From positions 6,572,001 to 6,636,000 of the forward strand of contig NZ_CP130720.1 of assembly GCF_035984415.1 (NCBI RefSeq): a stretch of DNA of 64,000 nucleotides. The letters run 5' to 3'. The translations under genes and the position numbers were made by a program. The DNA is from Streptomyces sp. NBC_01296 (GTDB taxonomy: Bacteria; Actinomycetota; Actinomycetes; Streptomycetales; Streptomycetaceae). Below, piece by piece: positions 25,867 through 34,486 of this stretch (positions are counted from its first letter, which is position 1; each line of letters begins with the position of its first letter). A model generated the notes under the pieces. That model was not told the DNA's origin and did not search any database. It was given only the letters and a program-made list of their open reading frames with translations.

Positions 25867-25880
25867 CGAACGAATGTTTC
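25867..25880 (+). promoter_or_regulatory. LexA-type SOS box upstream of dnaE2
   Basis: CGAACGAATGTTTC fits the Gram-positive LexA site CGAACRNRYGTTYC at every position. It sits 73 bases before the dnaE2 start, and a possible promoter overlaps it (TTCGCA, 18 bases, TATGGT at 25902-25907). DnaE2 genes are SOS-induced in other actinobacteria, which agrees with this site. Confidence 0.75.
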
Positions 25881-25953
25881 GCACGGATATTCGAATTGCT
25901 CTATGGTGGAGACGGGGGTGGTGTTCACGTTCGAGCGAAGCAGGAGGCCGCGG

Positions 25954-28900
25954 GTGCCTGGTTTTACGCATCTGCACACCGTTTCGGGGTTCTCCATGCG
26001 CTACGGAGGCTCCCACCCCGATCGGCTGGCGGAGCGAGCCGTCGAGCGGGGCATGGACGCCCTCGCCCTGACAGACCGCGACACCCTCGCGGGTGCGGTG
26101 CGGTTCGCGAAGGCCTGCGCGAAGGCCGGGATCCGGCCCCTGTTCGGGGCCGACCTGGCCGTATCGCACGCCCCTGCGCCCACGGCGGGCCCCGCGGGCC
26201 CGGGCGGACCCGGGCATGGTGGCGGGGAGGCGTCCTACCGGCGGCGGAGCCCCGTCGCGGGCGGCGCCTTCGTCGACGAGTCCGCACCCCGGGTCACCTT
26301 CCTGGCCCGCGACGGCGCCACCGGCTGGGCCGAACTGTGCCGGATGGTCACGGCGGCCCATGCGGGCGCCGGCGGCGCGGCCCGGGCCCAGCCCGTCGTC
26401 CCCTGGGCGGAACTGCGCGGCGTCGGGGTGTACGTCCTGCTCGGGCCCGGGTCCGAGGTGGGGCGGGCGCTGGCCGCCGGGCGGCCGGACCGGGCCGCCC
26501 GGCTCCTCGCGCCCTGGCGGGAGGTCTACGGGGACTCCCTGCGCCTGGAGGCCGTCCACCACGGCCGCACCGGCACCGGCCCCGGCTCGCTGCGCCTGGC
26601 CGCCCGTACGGTCGGCTTCGCCGCCGAGCAGGGCGTCCCGGCCGTGCTCACCAACGCCGTCCGGTACGCCGACCCCGGCCAGGGCCCGGTCGCCGACATC
26701 CTCGACTCGGCCCGCCGCCTCGTCCCCGTCGACCCCCGCGGCCCCCTCGACAGCGGCGAACGCTGGCTCAAGGACCCCGCCGCCATGGCCGAGACCGCCG
26801 ACCGGATCGCCCGGGCCGCGGGCCTCGGCCCCGCCGACGCGCGCCGGCTGCTCGCGGAGACGCGGCGTACCGCCGAGGCCTGCTCGGTGGACCCCGAGGA
26901 CGACCTGGGCATGGGCTCCGTGCACTTCCCCGAGGCCCACCTCGTCGGCGCGGCCCACCGCACCGCCCAGCGGGTCCTGGCCTCCCGGGCCTCCGCCGGC
27001 ATGGTGCTGCGCGGCTACGCCGACGACCGCGCGTACTGGGAGCGGATGCACCACGAGCTGGACATCATCGCCTACCACGGGTACGCCTCGTACTTCCTGA
27101 CGGTCGCCCAAGTCGTGGACGACGTACGCGCGATGGGCATCCGGGTGGCCGCCCGCGGTTCCGGCGCCGGCTCCCTCGTCAACCACCTCCTCGGCATCGC
27201 CCACGCCGACCCCGTCGAGCAGGGCCTGCTGATGGAGCGCTTCCTGTCCAAGCGCCGCCGCGTCCTGCCCGACATCGACATCGACGTGGAGTCCGCCCGC
27301 CGCCTGGAGGTCTACCGGCGGATCATCGACCGTTTCGGCACCGAGCGCGTCGCCACCGTCTCCATGCCCGAGACCTACCGGGTCCGGCACGCGATCCGCG
27401 ACGTCGGCGCCGCCCTGTCCATGGACCCGGCCACCGTCGACCGGCTCGCCAAGGCCTTCCCGCACATCCGGGCCCGCGACGCCCGCACGGCCCTGGCCGA
27501 ACTGCCCGAACTGCGCGACGTGCGCGGGGAGGAGCACGGGCGGCTGTGGGAGCTCGTCGAGGCGCTGGACGCGCTGCCGCGCGGGATCGCCATGCACCCG
27601 TGCGGGGTGCTGCTCTCCGACGCCTCGCTGCTCGCCCGCACCCCCGTGGTGCCGACCAGCGGCGAGGGGTTCCCGATGTCCCAGTTCGACAAGGAGGACG
27701 TGGAGGATCTCGGGCTGCTCAAGCTCGACGTGCTGGGCGTGCGCATGCAGTCCGCGATGGCGCACGCCGTCGCGGAGATCCGGCGCGGTACGGGGGAGGA
27801 GCTCGACCTGGACGACCCGGCGCAGGTCCCGCCGGGCGACGGGGCGACGTACGAACTGATCCGCTCGGCCGAGACGCTGGGCTGCTTCCAGATCGAGTCG
27901 CCGGGCCAGCGCGACCTGGTGGGGCGGCTCCAGCCGTCGACCTTCCACGACCTGGTCGTCGACATCTCGCTGTTCCGGCCCGGCCCGGTCGCCGCCGACA
28001 TGGTGCGGCCGTTCATCGAGGCACGGCACGGCCGGGCCCCGGTCCGCTTCCCGCACGAGCACCTGGCGGAGGCGCTGCGCGAGACGTACGGGGTGGTGGT
28101 CTTCCACGAGCAGATCATCGAGATCGTCCACGTCATGACCGGCTGCGGGCGCGACGAGGCGGACCGGGTGCGGCGCGGGCTCTCCGACCCCGAGTCGCAA
28201 GCGCGGATCAAGGTGTGGTTCGCGGCGAAGGCGGGCGAACGGGGCTACTCGGCCGAGGTGATCGGCCGGACCTGGGAGATCGTCGAGGCGTTCGGCTCGT
28301 ACGGATTCTGCAAGGCGCACGCGGTGGCCTTCGCCGTGCCGACGTACCAGTCGGCGTGGCTGAAGGCGCACCACCCGGCAGCGTTCTACGCCGGGCTGCT
28401 CACGCACGACCCGGGGATGTACCCGAAACGGCTGCTGCTGGCGGACGCGCGGCGGCGGGGCGTGCCGGTGCTGCCGCTGGACGTGAACCGGTCGGCGGTC
28501 GCCCACCGTATCGAACTGGTGTCCGATGCCGGGTCCCCGCCGGTATGGGGGCTCCGGCTGGCCCTGGCCGACGTCCACGGCATCAGCGAGGCGGAGGCGC
28601 TCCGGATCGAGGACGGGCAGCCGTACGGATCGCTGCGCGACTTCTGGGACCGGGCGCACCCGGGCCGGCCCGTCACCCAAAGGCTCGCCCAGGTCGGGGC
28701 GTTGGACGCCTTCGGCGCCAACCGGCGCGACCTGCTGCTGCACGTGGCCGAGCTGCACGGCGCACAGCGCTCGGCGGGGGCCCGGCCCGGCAGCGTCCAG
28801 CTCCCGCTGGACGGCGGCCGGTCGACGGCCCCGGTCGGCCTGCCCGACCTGAACGAGGCGGAGCGGCTCAGCGCGGAGCTGGGCGTGCTCGGCATGGACG

Positions 28901-29460
28901 CCTCGCGGCACCTGATGGAGGACCACCACGCCTTCCTCGCGGAGCTGGGGGCGGTCCCGGCCGCCAGGCTCCGCGAGGTCGAGCACGGCCGGACGGTACT
29001 GGTCGCGGGGGCCAAGGCGGCCACCCAGACCCCGCCGATCCGGTCCGGGAAGCGGGTCGTCTTCACCACGCTGGACGACGGGACGGGCCTGGTCGACCTG
29101 GCCTTCTTCGACGACAGCCACGAGGCGTGCGCGCACACCGTCTTCCACTCGTTCCTGCTGCTGGTCCGGGGTGTCGTACAGCGGCGCGGACCGCAGAGCC
29201 TGAGCGTGGTCGGCGCGGCGGCCTGGGACCTGGCCGAACTGGTGGAACTGCGGGCCGCGGGCGGCCTGGACGCGGTCGCGGCCCGCCTGGCCGAGCCGCT
29301 GCCCGGTGCCGGGGGCACGGCGGGTTCCGCTGATGCGGGGCGCCGCATCCACCTGTCCACCGGGTACGAGATGAACCCGTGGGCCGACCTCCAGCCGGCC
29401 GGCGACCGCGCCGCCACCGGCCGCAAGCTGTGGCACTCCAGCCCGGGGAGCGCGGGATGA
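25954..29460 (+). CDS. dnaE2: Error-prone DNA polymerase III alpha subunit DnaE2 (ImuC)
   Basis: A 1168-residue C-family polymerase used in damage tolerance and mutagenesis. It begins with a PHP domain (T-H-L-H-T-V-S-G-F-S). The palm follows with the catalytic P-D-I-D-I-D segment (about residue 440), then the E-x-L-G-C-F-Q-I-E-S-P-G-Q-R segment that is diagnostic for DnaE2, and a C-terminal OB fold. The GTG at 25954 is chosen because AGGAGG lies six bases before it and the PHP domain starts right after. Its stop overlaps the ImuB-like gene (ATGA). An SOS box lies upstream. Confidence 0.93.
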   Translation: MPGFTHLHTVSGFSMRYGGSHPDRLAERAVERGMDALALTDRDTLAGAVRFAKACAKAGIRPLFGADLAVSHAPAPTAGPAGPGGPGHGGGEASYRRRSPVAGGAFVDESAPRVTFLARDGATGWAELCRMVTAAHAGAGGAARAQPVVPWAELRGVGVYVLLGPGSEVGRALAAGRPDRAARLLAPWREVYGDSLRLEAVHHGRTGTGPGSLRLAARTVGFAAEQGVPAVLTNAVRYADPGQGPVADILDSARRLVPVDPRGPLDSGERWLKDPAAMAETADRIARAAGLGPADARRLLAETRRTAEACSVDPEDDLGMGSVHFPEAHLVGAAHRTAQRVLASRASAGMVLRGYADDRAYWERMHHELDIIAYHGYASYFLTVAQVVDDVRAMGIRVAARGSGAGSLVNHLLGIAHADPVEQGLLMERFLSKRRRVLPDIDIDVESARRLEVYRRIIDRFGTERVATVSMPETYRVRHAIRDVGAALSMDPATVDRLAKAFPHIRARDARTALAELPELRDVRGEEHGRLWELVEALDALPRGIAMHPCGVLLSDASLLARTPVVPTSGEGFPMSQFDKEDVEDLGLLKLDVLGVRMQSAMAHAVAEIRRGTGEELDLDDPAQVPPGDGATYELIRSAETLGCFQIESPGQRDLVGRLQPSTFHDLVVDISLFRPGPVAADMVRPFIEARHGRAPVRFPHEHLAEALRETYGVVVFHEQIIEIVHVMTGCGRDEADRVRRGLSDPESQARIKVWFAAKAGERGYSAEVIGRTWEIVEAFGSYGFCKAHAVAFAVPTYQSAWLKAHHPAAFYAGLLTHDPGMYPKRLLLADARRRGVPVLPLDVNRSAVAHRIELVSDAGSPPVWGLRLALADVHGISEAEALRIEDGQPYGSLRDFWDRAHPGRPVTQRLAQVGALDAFGANRRDLLLHVAELHGAQRSAGARPGSVQLPLDGGRSTAPVGLPDLNEAERLSAELGVLGMDASRHLMEDHHAFLAELGAVPAARLREVEHGRTVLVAGAKAATQTPPIRSGKRVVFTTLDDGTGLVDLAFFDDSHEACAHTVFHSFLLLVRGVVQRRGPQSLSVVGAAAWDLAELVELRAAGGLDAVAARLAEPLPGAGGTAGSADAGRRIHLSTGYEMNPWADLQPAGDRAATGRKLWHSSPGSAG

Positions 29461-30446
29461 CCCCGGCGGGCGGCGTCCTGCACGTACGGTGCGCCCCGGC
29501 GCTGACCGAGGAGGGGTACCGCGAAGTCCTGGAACTCCTGCGGGAGTTCTCCCCGACGGTGCAGGCCCTGCCGCCCCGGGCGGCGCTGGTGCACGTACGC
29601 GGCGCGCGGCGGTACTTCGGCGCGGACGCCTGCCGTATCGCCGAGCTGGTACGGCTGCGCGCGGTCGCCCGGCTGGGCACGGACGTACGGATCGGGGTCG
29701 CCGGGACCTGGGCGGTGGCGGCGACGGCCTCCGCCCGGGTGCCCGGGCCCGGCGGCGTCCTGGCCGTGCCCGAGGGCGCGGTGGACGCCTTCCTCGGGCC
29801 GCTGCCGGTGGAGGCCCTGCACGGCATCGGCCCCAAGCAGGCGGAGGCGCTGCGCGGGTACGGACTGCACACGGTCGGCGCGGTCGCGGCCGTCTCCCCG
29901 GGCACCGTCGAACGGATCCTGGGGCAGCGGGCGGGCCGGCTGGCCGCGGAGCGCGCCCGCGGGATCGACCCGCGCCCCGTCACCCCGAAGGACCTGCCCG
30001 CCTCGGCCGCCGTCCGCAGCGGCTTCACCCGGCACGAGCTGGACGGCCCGCACGCCCGGGCCGTGCTCCTCGGCCTGGTGGTCCGGCTGGGCGCGGTGCT
30101 GCGGGGCCGCCGCCAGGCCGCCCGGTCCCTGTCGCTGACCCTGCAGTTCGCCGGCGGCACCCGCTGGGAGCGGACCCGCCGGCTCACGGAGGCGTCCGCG
30201 CACGACGAGGACCTGCGGGCGGCGGCGTACCGCCTGCTGGACGCGGCCGGGCTGCAACGGGCCCGGCTGACCGGCATGGTGCTGCGCGCCGAGGACCTCA
30301 CGGGCGCCGAGCGGGTGTCCCGGCAGATCTCGCTGGACCCGGTCCGCGAGGCCCGCCTGACGGTGGAGGCGGCGATCGACCGCGCGAACGCCCGCTTCGG
30401 CCCGGGCACGGTCCGCCCGGCCGCCACCTTCCACAAGGCCGCCTAA
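29457..30446 (+). CDS. ImuB-like Y-family polymerase homologue lacking catalytic acids
   Basis: A 329-residue protein overlapping the end of dnaE2 by four bases, hence coupled. The fold is Y-family: an N-terminal palm-like part, a thumb with helix-hairpin-helix (about 121-142, L-H-G-I-G-P-K-Q-A), and a little-finger-like region (about 190-315). The metal-binding acids are gone: the first motif reads L-H-V-R-C-A, and the usual S-I-D-E site reads V-H-V-R-G-A. This matches the non-catalytic ImuB adaptor, which bridges DnaE2 to the sliding clamp. The long C-terminal tail of mycobacterial ImuB is absent, and I see no ImuA' gene. Confidence 0.82.
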   Translation: MTPAGGVLHVRCAPALTEEGYREVLELLREFSPTVQALPPRAALVHVRGARRYFGADACRIAELVRLRAVARLGTDVRIGVAGTWAVAATASARVPGPGGVLAVPEGAVDAFLGPLPVEALHGIGPKQAEALRGYGLHTVGAVAAVSPGTVERILGQRAGRLAAERARGIDPRPVTPKDLPASAAVRSGFTRHELDGPHARAVLLGLVVRLGAVLRGRRQAARSLSLTLQFAGGTRWERTRRLTEASAHDEDLRAAAYRLLDAAGLQRARLTGMVLRAEDLTGAERVSRQISLDPVREARLTVEAAIDRANARFGPGTVRPAATFHKAA

Positions 30447-30461
30447 GCGGCGCCTAAGCGG
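30440..30461. repeat. 11-base tandem duplication spanning two stop codons
   Basis: CGCCTAAGCGG occurs twice in a row. The first copy contains the TAA stop of the ImuB-like gene (30444-30446), and the second contains the stop of the convergent acyl-CoA dehydrogenase-like gene (30454-30456 on the minus strand). Only seven bases separate the two genes. Confidence 0.85.
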
Positions 30462-31629
30462 GCTCCTGCAGCCCGCCCAGCAGCCGCCGGGCCATTTCGG
30501 TGCGGAGCCGGGAGGTCTGGGCCTGGATCAGGTGGAACTGGGCCTCGCGGGCGAGGCGGCCGGCGGTGTTCCCGTACGAGATCGCCCGGCCGCCCGTCGC
30601 GGCGACACAGGCGGTGGCCGCCCGTACGCCGAGCTCCAGGGCGGCCGCCCGGAGCGCCAGCCGGTCCTCGACCCTTTCCTCCGGCGGGAGTTCGTCGCGC
30701 AGGGCGTAGGCCTGCGCGCGCAGCCGGGCCGCCTCCTGCGCGACCCGGTGGCCGAGCTCCTCGTACGCGCTGCCTGCGGCGGGGGCCGAGCGCAGCAGGA
30801 AATCGGCCGCGGCGCGCACATGGCCGAACACGGCGGGGTGGGCGTTCGCGTTCTCGAGATCGTAGGCACGGGCCCACTCCGCCCGGGGCTGTACGGAGAT
30901 CACCGCGCTCCGCGGGACGAGGACGTCGCGTACCTCCACCGCCACCGTGCGGGTGCCGTTCATCGCCCACAGCGGCGCGGATCCGGCCGCGACCAGCCCG
31001 GGGTCGCCGTCCGGCCCGCAGGCCACCGCGGCGGACAGCACCCGGTCGTCCGGGGCGAGGGCGCCCAGGTACACCACGTCGGTGAGGCCCCAGCCGGTCA
31101 TCCAGGGCACCCGGCCGCGCAACCGCCACCCGTCGGCCACCGGTTCGGCGGTGACGGGAGGCCGGTCGTGCCGCAAGAAGGCGAAACCGGCCGTGCCGCG
31201 CCGCTCTCCCGAGGCGAGGGCGGGCGCCCACTGCTCGCGCAGCGCGGCCGCCTCCGTCCCGGTGGCCGCGTGCAGCGCTTTCACGAGGGCGAAGTGCTGG
31301 GTGTGCACGAACCAGGTGGACGGATCCGCCGCCGACAGCAACTCGGTCACCTCGCGGACCACTTGACGCGTGGTCAGTCCGCTCCCGGGGCGGGGCGTGT
31401 GGCCGAGGGCCCCGTACGCACCGCAGCGGGCGAGCGCGTCGAGGTGCGAACGCGGCACGCCCTCCTGCGCGGTCTCCTCCGCGACGGGCCCCAGCGTGCC
31501 CACGGCGACCTCGGTGACCGCGGAAACGAGCGGGTCGGCGGCCAGGTCGGGCGGGGTGGCCAAGGCCGTGCCGGCGCCGGGAGCCCACTGCATCCGATCA
31601 CTCACCTCACGCGGAGTAGGGGACTCCAT
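30454..31629 (-). CDS. Acyl-CoA dehydrogenase-like flavoprotein
   Basis: A protein of about 391 residues with the acyl-CoA dehydrogenase / two-component monooxygenase layout: a helical N-terminal domain, a beta domain (about 150-245) with G-W-R-L-R-G-R-V-P-W-M-T-G-W, and a C-terminal helical bundle. The usual Glu in a T-Y-E-G-T-like motif is not found, so it may instead be a flavin-dependent monooxygenase or hydroxylase-type member (DszC or HsaA-like). Start alternatives are ATG 31629 (used), GTG 31605 and ATG 31593; the last has the best GAGGTG ribosome site. It is divergent from the lipase gene. Confidence 0.8.
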   Translation of the reverse strand: MESPTPREVSDRMQWAPGAGTALATPPDLAADPLVSAVTEVAVGTLGPVAEETAQEGVPRSHLDALARCGAYGALGHTPRPGSGLTTRQVVREVTELLSAADPSTWFVHTQHFALVKALHAATGTEAAALREQWAPALASGERRGTAGFAFLRHDRPPVTAEPVADGWRLRGRVPWMTGWGLTDVVYLGALAPDDRVLSAAVACGPDGDPGLVAAGSAPLWAMNGTRTVAVEVRDVLVPRSAVISVQPRAEWARAYDLENANAHPAVFGHVRAAADFLLRSAPAAGSAYEELGHRVAQEAARLRAQAYALRDELPPEERVEDRLALRAAALELGVRAATACVAATGGRAISYGNTAGRLAREAQFHLIQAQTSRLRTEMARRLLGGLQEPA

Positions 31630-31670
31630 TGTCCCGAGGGCGTGCGGGGGCGGGGGCCGACACGCATTTT

Positions 31671-31711
31671 TTACTGACGCGTAACTTCCAAGTTTTACTA
31701 CTCGCCCGTAA
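31671..31711. promoter_or_regulatory. Two TTAC...GTAA inverted repeats in divergent promoter
   Basis: TTAC-N6-GTAA at 31671-31684 and TTAC-N9-GTAA at 31695-31711 lie between the acyl-CoA dehydrogenase-like gene and the lipase. Such half-sites resemble TetR-family lipid-metabolism operators in actinobacteria, but no regulator gene is adjacent. Confidence 0.35.
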
Positions 31712-31734
31712 TTTGGCCGAAGCAGCACCCCCTT

Positions 31735-31748
31735 GTGATCCGGATCAC
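31735..31748. promoter_or_regulatory. Perfect 14-base palindrome upstream of lipase, CRP-like
   Basis: GTGATCCGGATCAC is a perfect palindrome 48 bases before the lipase ATG. With the T before it, the form TGTGA-N6-TCAC resembles CRP-family sites, and it is close to the GTG-N6-GN-CAC pattern reported for Streptomyces Crp, differing at the G. It may control the lipase. Confidence 0.45.
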
Positions 31749-31795
31749 GGGACGAACCCCCACGTCTTTCCCTGACCCAGCAAGGAGATCACTCG

Positions 31796-32662
31796 ATGCT
31801 GCCCTGGCGACGCCTGCTCCGCCCGCTGGCCGTCCTCACCCTCGCCGCTGCCGCCCTCGTCGCCCCCACCGGCGCCGCGCAGGCCGCGTCCGCACCCAGC
31901 AGTGGCTGGAACGACTGGTCCTGCAAGCCCTCTGCCGCCCATCCCCGCCCCGTCGTCCTCGTGCACGGCACGTTCGGGAACTCCGTCGACAACTGGCTCG
32001 GATTCGCCCCCTACCTCGTCCACCGCGGCTACTGCGTCTACTCGCTCGACTACGGGCAACTGCCCGGCGTGCCGTTCTTCAACGGGCTCGGCCCCATCGA
32101 CAAGTCGGCCGGGCAACTGGACGTCTTCGTCGACAAGGTGCTGGCCTCCACCGGAGCCGCGAAGACCGACATCGTCGGCCACTCGCAGGGCGGCATGATG
32201 CCGAACTACTACCTCAAGTTCCTCGGCGGCGCCCCCAAGGTCAACGCCCTGGTCGGGCTCGCCCCCGACAACCACGGAACCACCCTGAGCGGGCTCACCC
32301 AGCTGCTCCCGTACTTCCCCGGAGCCGAGGACCTGGTCAGCTCCGCGACCCCGGGGCTGGCCGACCAGATCGCCGGATCCCCCTTCGTCACCAAGCTGAA
32401 CGCGGGCGGGGACACCGTCCCCGGGGTCCAGTACACGGTCATCGCGACCAAGTACGACGAGGTCGTCACGCCCTACCGGAGCGCCTTCCTCCAGGGGACG
32501 GGCTCCAGCGTACGGAACGTCGTGCTCCAGGACCTGTGCCCGCTGGACCTCTCCGAGCACGTCGCCATCGGGCTCACCGACCGGATCGCCTGGCACGAGG
32601 CGGTCAACGCCCTCGACCCGGCACACGCGTCCCGGACCACCTGCGCGTCGGTCTTCGAGTGA
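31796..32662 (+). CDS. Secreted lipase (class 2 type)
   Basis: A 288-residue extracellular alpha/beta hydrolase. The signal peptide has an Arg-rich start, a hydrophobic core and A-Q-A-A cleavage near residues 28-31. V-L-V-H-G-T-F is the oxyanion-hole region, and the nucleophile is Ser130 in G-H-S-Q-G-G. A late His lies in L-S-E-H-V. Two cysteine pairs are likely. It resembles Streptomyces triacylglycerol lipases (such as the one I recall as SCO1735). The gene is single and converges on the AA10 oxygenase gene. Confidence 0.92.
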   Translation: MLPWRRLLRPLAVLTLAAAALVAPTGAAQAASAPSSGWNDWSCKPSAAHPRPVVLVHGTFGNSVDNWLGFAPYLVHRGYCVYSLDYGQLPGVPFFNGLGPIDKSAGQLDVFVDKVLASTGAAKTDIVGHSQGGMMPNYYLKFLGGAPKVNALVGLAPDNHGTTLSGLTQLLPYFPGAEDLVSSATPGLADQIAGSPFVTKLNAGGDTVPGVQYTVIATKYDEVVTPYRSAFLQGTGSSVRNVVLQDLCPLDLSEHVAIGLTDRIAWHEAVNALDPAHASRTTCASVFE

Positions 32663-32710
32663 AGATGCCGACGCAGAGGCAGTCCGGGTGAACCGGTCGA
32701 GCTGGACGAC

Positions 32711-33754
32711 CTAGCGGCCGTGCCGGCCCGGCGCCGTCGCACGGCGTCGGGCCACGCCGAACAGCACGGCCGCACCGAGGGCCAGCACGCCGGCCCCGGC
32801 GATCGCGATCGCCGGGGTGGCGCCGCTGCCGCCCGTCTCGGCCAGGTTGGTGGTGCCCGCGGGGGAGTCCGAGGGGACCGGGGCGAGGGCGGTGCTGCCG
32901 TTCGTCCTCGGGTCGTTGTCGCCGTGGCCGTTGTGCTCGACCGTGGACTTGCTCTCGCCGTCGGCGATCTGCTGGTCCGTCGGGGCCTTGGGCGCGTCCG
33001 CGGGGCGGTCGGCGGAAGGCTTGGCGCTCGGCTTCGTACTGGGCTTCGTGCTCGGCGCGGTGCCGGTGCTGCCACCGGTGCCTGCGCTCGCGCCGCTCCC
33101 GCCGCTCCCGCCGTTGTCCTTGCCGAACACCACGTCCGAGCAGGTGTAGAAGGCCTCAGGGCTGTCCGAGCGCTGCCAGATGCTGTAGATCAGGTGCCGC
33201 CCGGACTTGTTGGGCACGCTGCCGGAGAAGACGTAGTCCCCGTTCTGCATGCCCGGGTCGGTGGCCTTCGCGAACGGCGCCGGCTCCAGGTCGGACCACT
33301 TCAGCGGCTTCGTCGGGTCGTAGCCGTCCTTCGTGATGTACAGCTCGAAGGAGCCCTTGTGCGGGGCGGTCCCCTTGTACCGGAACGTGTGCTCGCCCGC
33401 GGACATCGGGCCGGCCGGCCAGTCGCCGCGGGCCAGGTCCAGGCCCCGGTACTTGTCGTTGCCGGCGGAGCAGAGCTGGCCGTTCGGGATCAACGCGCGG
33501 TGGTTGCCGGCCGCGTTGGCGATGTTCACCGCGTTCCAGTCGTAGAACGCCTGCGTGCCGCTCGCCGCCACCGCGGCCTTGCAGGCCGCCGACTTCGGCG
33601 ACTCCGGCCCCTCCGCGTAGCAGGCCGCCACCCGGCTGACCGGGTCCGTCATCGAGCCGTGGGCGGCCGCCGGCGCGACGGAGTACGCGGCCACCGCGAG
33701 CGGGGCCAGACCGACTGCGGCGATACGGGTCACGGTGCGGCGGCGTGCGGGCAT
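32711..33754 (-). CDS. AA10 lytic polysaccharide monooxygenase with LAETG wall anchor
   Basis: A 347-residue secreted copper enzyme that cleaves chitin or cellulose oxidatively. After a 31-residue signal the mature chain starts with His32 (H-G-S-M-T-D-P), half of the copper-binding histidine brace; the second His lies in the conserved N-H-R-A region. The catalytic domain ends near residue 205. A Ser/Thr/Pro/Lys linker of about 95 residues leads to a sortase signal L-A-E-T-G (304-308), a membrane helix and an R-R-R tail. It is therefore attached to the wall by a class E sortase. No carbohydrate-binding module is seen. Confidence 0.93.
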   Translation of the reverse strand: MPARRRTVTRIAAVGLAPLAVAAYSVAPAAAHGSMTDPVSRVAACYAEGPESPKSAACKAAVAASGTQAFYDWNAVNIANAAGNHRALIPNGQLCSAGNDKYRGLDLARGDWPAGPMSAGEHTFRYKGTAPHKGSFELYITKDGYDPTKPLKWSDLEPAPFAKATDPGMQNGDYVFSGSVPNKSGRHLIYSIWQRSDSPEAFYTCSDVVFGKDNGGSGGSGASAGTGGSTGTAPSTKPSTKPSAKPSADRPADAPKAPTDQQIADGESKSTVEHNGHGDNDPRTNGSTALAPVPSDSPAGTTNLAETGGSGATPAIAIAGAGVLALGAAVLFGVARRRATAPGRHGR

Positions 33755-33935
33755 GGGTGGATCTCCTTCGGAGCGGCGATGCGGGCACCACGGTCGTGGA
33801 TGCGCAGGGAGCGCCGGGAACCGGGCCGGGCGGCGCCGCCCCCCGTCGGGTCCGGCGCCGCCCCAGGCCTCCCTGGCCCCGCCAAGCTAGCCCTCCGCAC
33901 CAGCGGTTCCACCCCTTTCGGCGCCCTCCCGAAGA

Positions 33936-33968
33936 TCCTTAGGGTCCGCTTAAGGAGCCGCTAAGCGG
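33936..33968 (-). terminator. Terminator-like hairpin with an alternative pairing
   Basis: CCGCTTA (33946-33952) pairs with TAAGCGG (33962-33968) over nine bases, 33 bases beyond the stop of the DUF402 gene on the minus strand. TCCTTA (33936-33941) can instead pair with TAAGGA (33951-33956), and the two stems exclude each other. This is the end of the DUF402 transcript and possibly part of the leader region of the AA10 gene. Confidence 0.5.
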
Positions 33969-34000
33969 GCCTACAGAAAGAGGGGATGGAGCAGCCGTGC

Positions 34001-34486
34001 TCAGGTGAGGAGGGCGGTCAGACCGGCCGGCGCGAGGGCCTGGGCGGCCAGGGCGTCGAGGGCGCGGACGGCCTCCGCCGCCGCCTGCGGGTCGCTCTCC
34101 GTGAGCCCGCTCGCGGCGAACTCGTCCTCGTCCAGCCGCAGGACCGCGGACCCGTCCGCCGACACCCACAGGTCCAGGTCCAGGTCCTCGACGAGGATCT
34201 CGCCGTCCTGCACCACCGCCGGGCGGGTGACGTCGCAGTACCAGCCCTTGAGGACGCCCTCGCCCGTCCGCACCTCCTTGACCGCGTACCAGCGCGTGCG
34301 CCAGAAGTGCTCGGTGAACACGTCGCCCGGTTCGAAGCGCACGAACCCGAAGTCCCGTACGCCGTCGGCCGCCCAGGGGGCGCGTACGGAGATCCGGTCG
34401 CCCGTGTCCGCGACCAGGGCGGCGGGGTAGCGGATCTTGGTGCGGCCCGCCTTGGTGAGGGCGACGGTCAGACCGGTGCTGCTCAT
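34001..34486 (-). CDS. DUF402 domain protein
   Basis: A 161-residue protein of the DUF402 family, some members of which are nucleoside di- and triphosphate phosphatases. Y-C-D-V-T-R-P and the acidic D-L-D-L-D-L-W-V segment are the family's metal-binding signature. The ATG at 34486 has AAGGGA about ten bases upstream. The start overlaps (ATGA) the stop of the remnant GNAT reading frame, so it was once translationally coupled to the GNAT gene, which now stops 164 bases earlier. Confidence 0.85.
   Translation of the reverse strand: MSSTGLTVALTKAGRTKIRYPAALVADTGDRISVRAPWAADGVRDFGFVRFEPGDVFTEHFWRTRWYAVKEVRTGEGVLKGWYCDVTRPAVVQDGEILVEDLDLDLWVSADGSAVLRLDEDEFAASGLTESDPQAAAEAVRALDALAAQALAPAGLTALLT

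Noticed and set aside
25567..29436. A 1289-codon minus-strand open frame opposite dnaE2
   Set aside because: It is the mirror of dnaE2, which has all family motifs; the reverse translation shows no domain.
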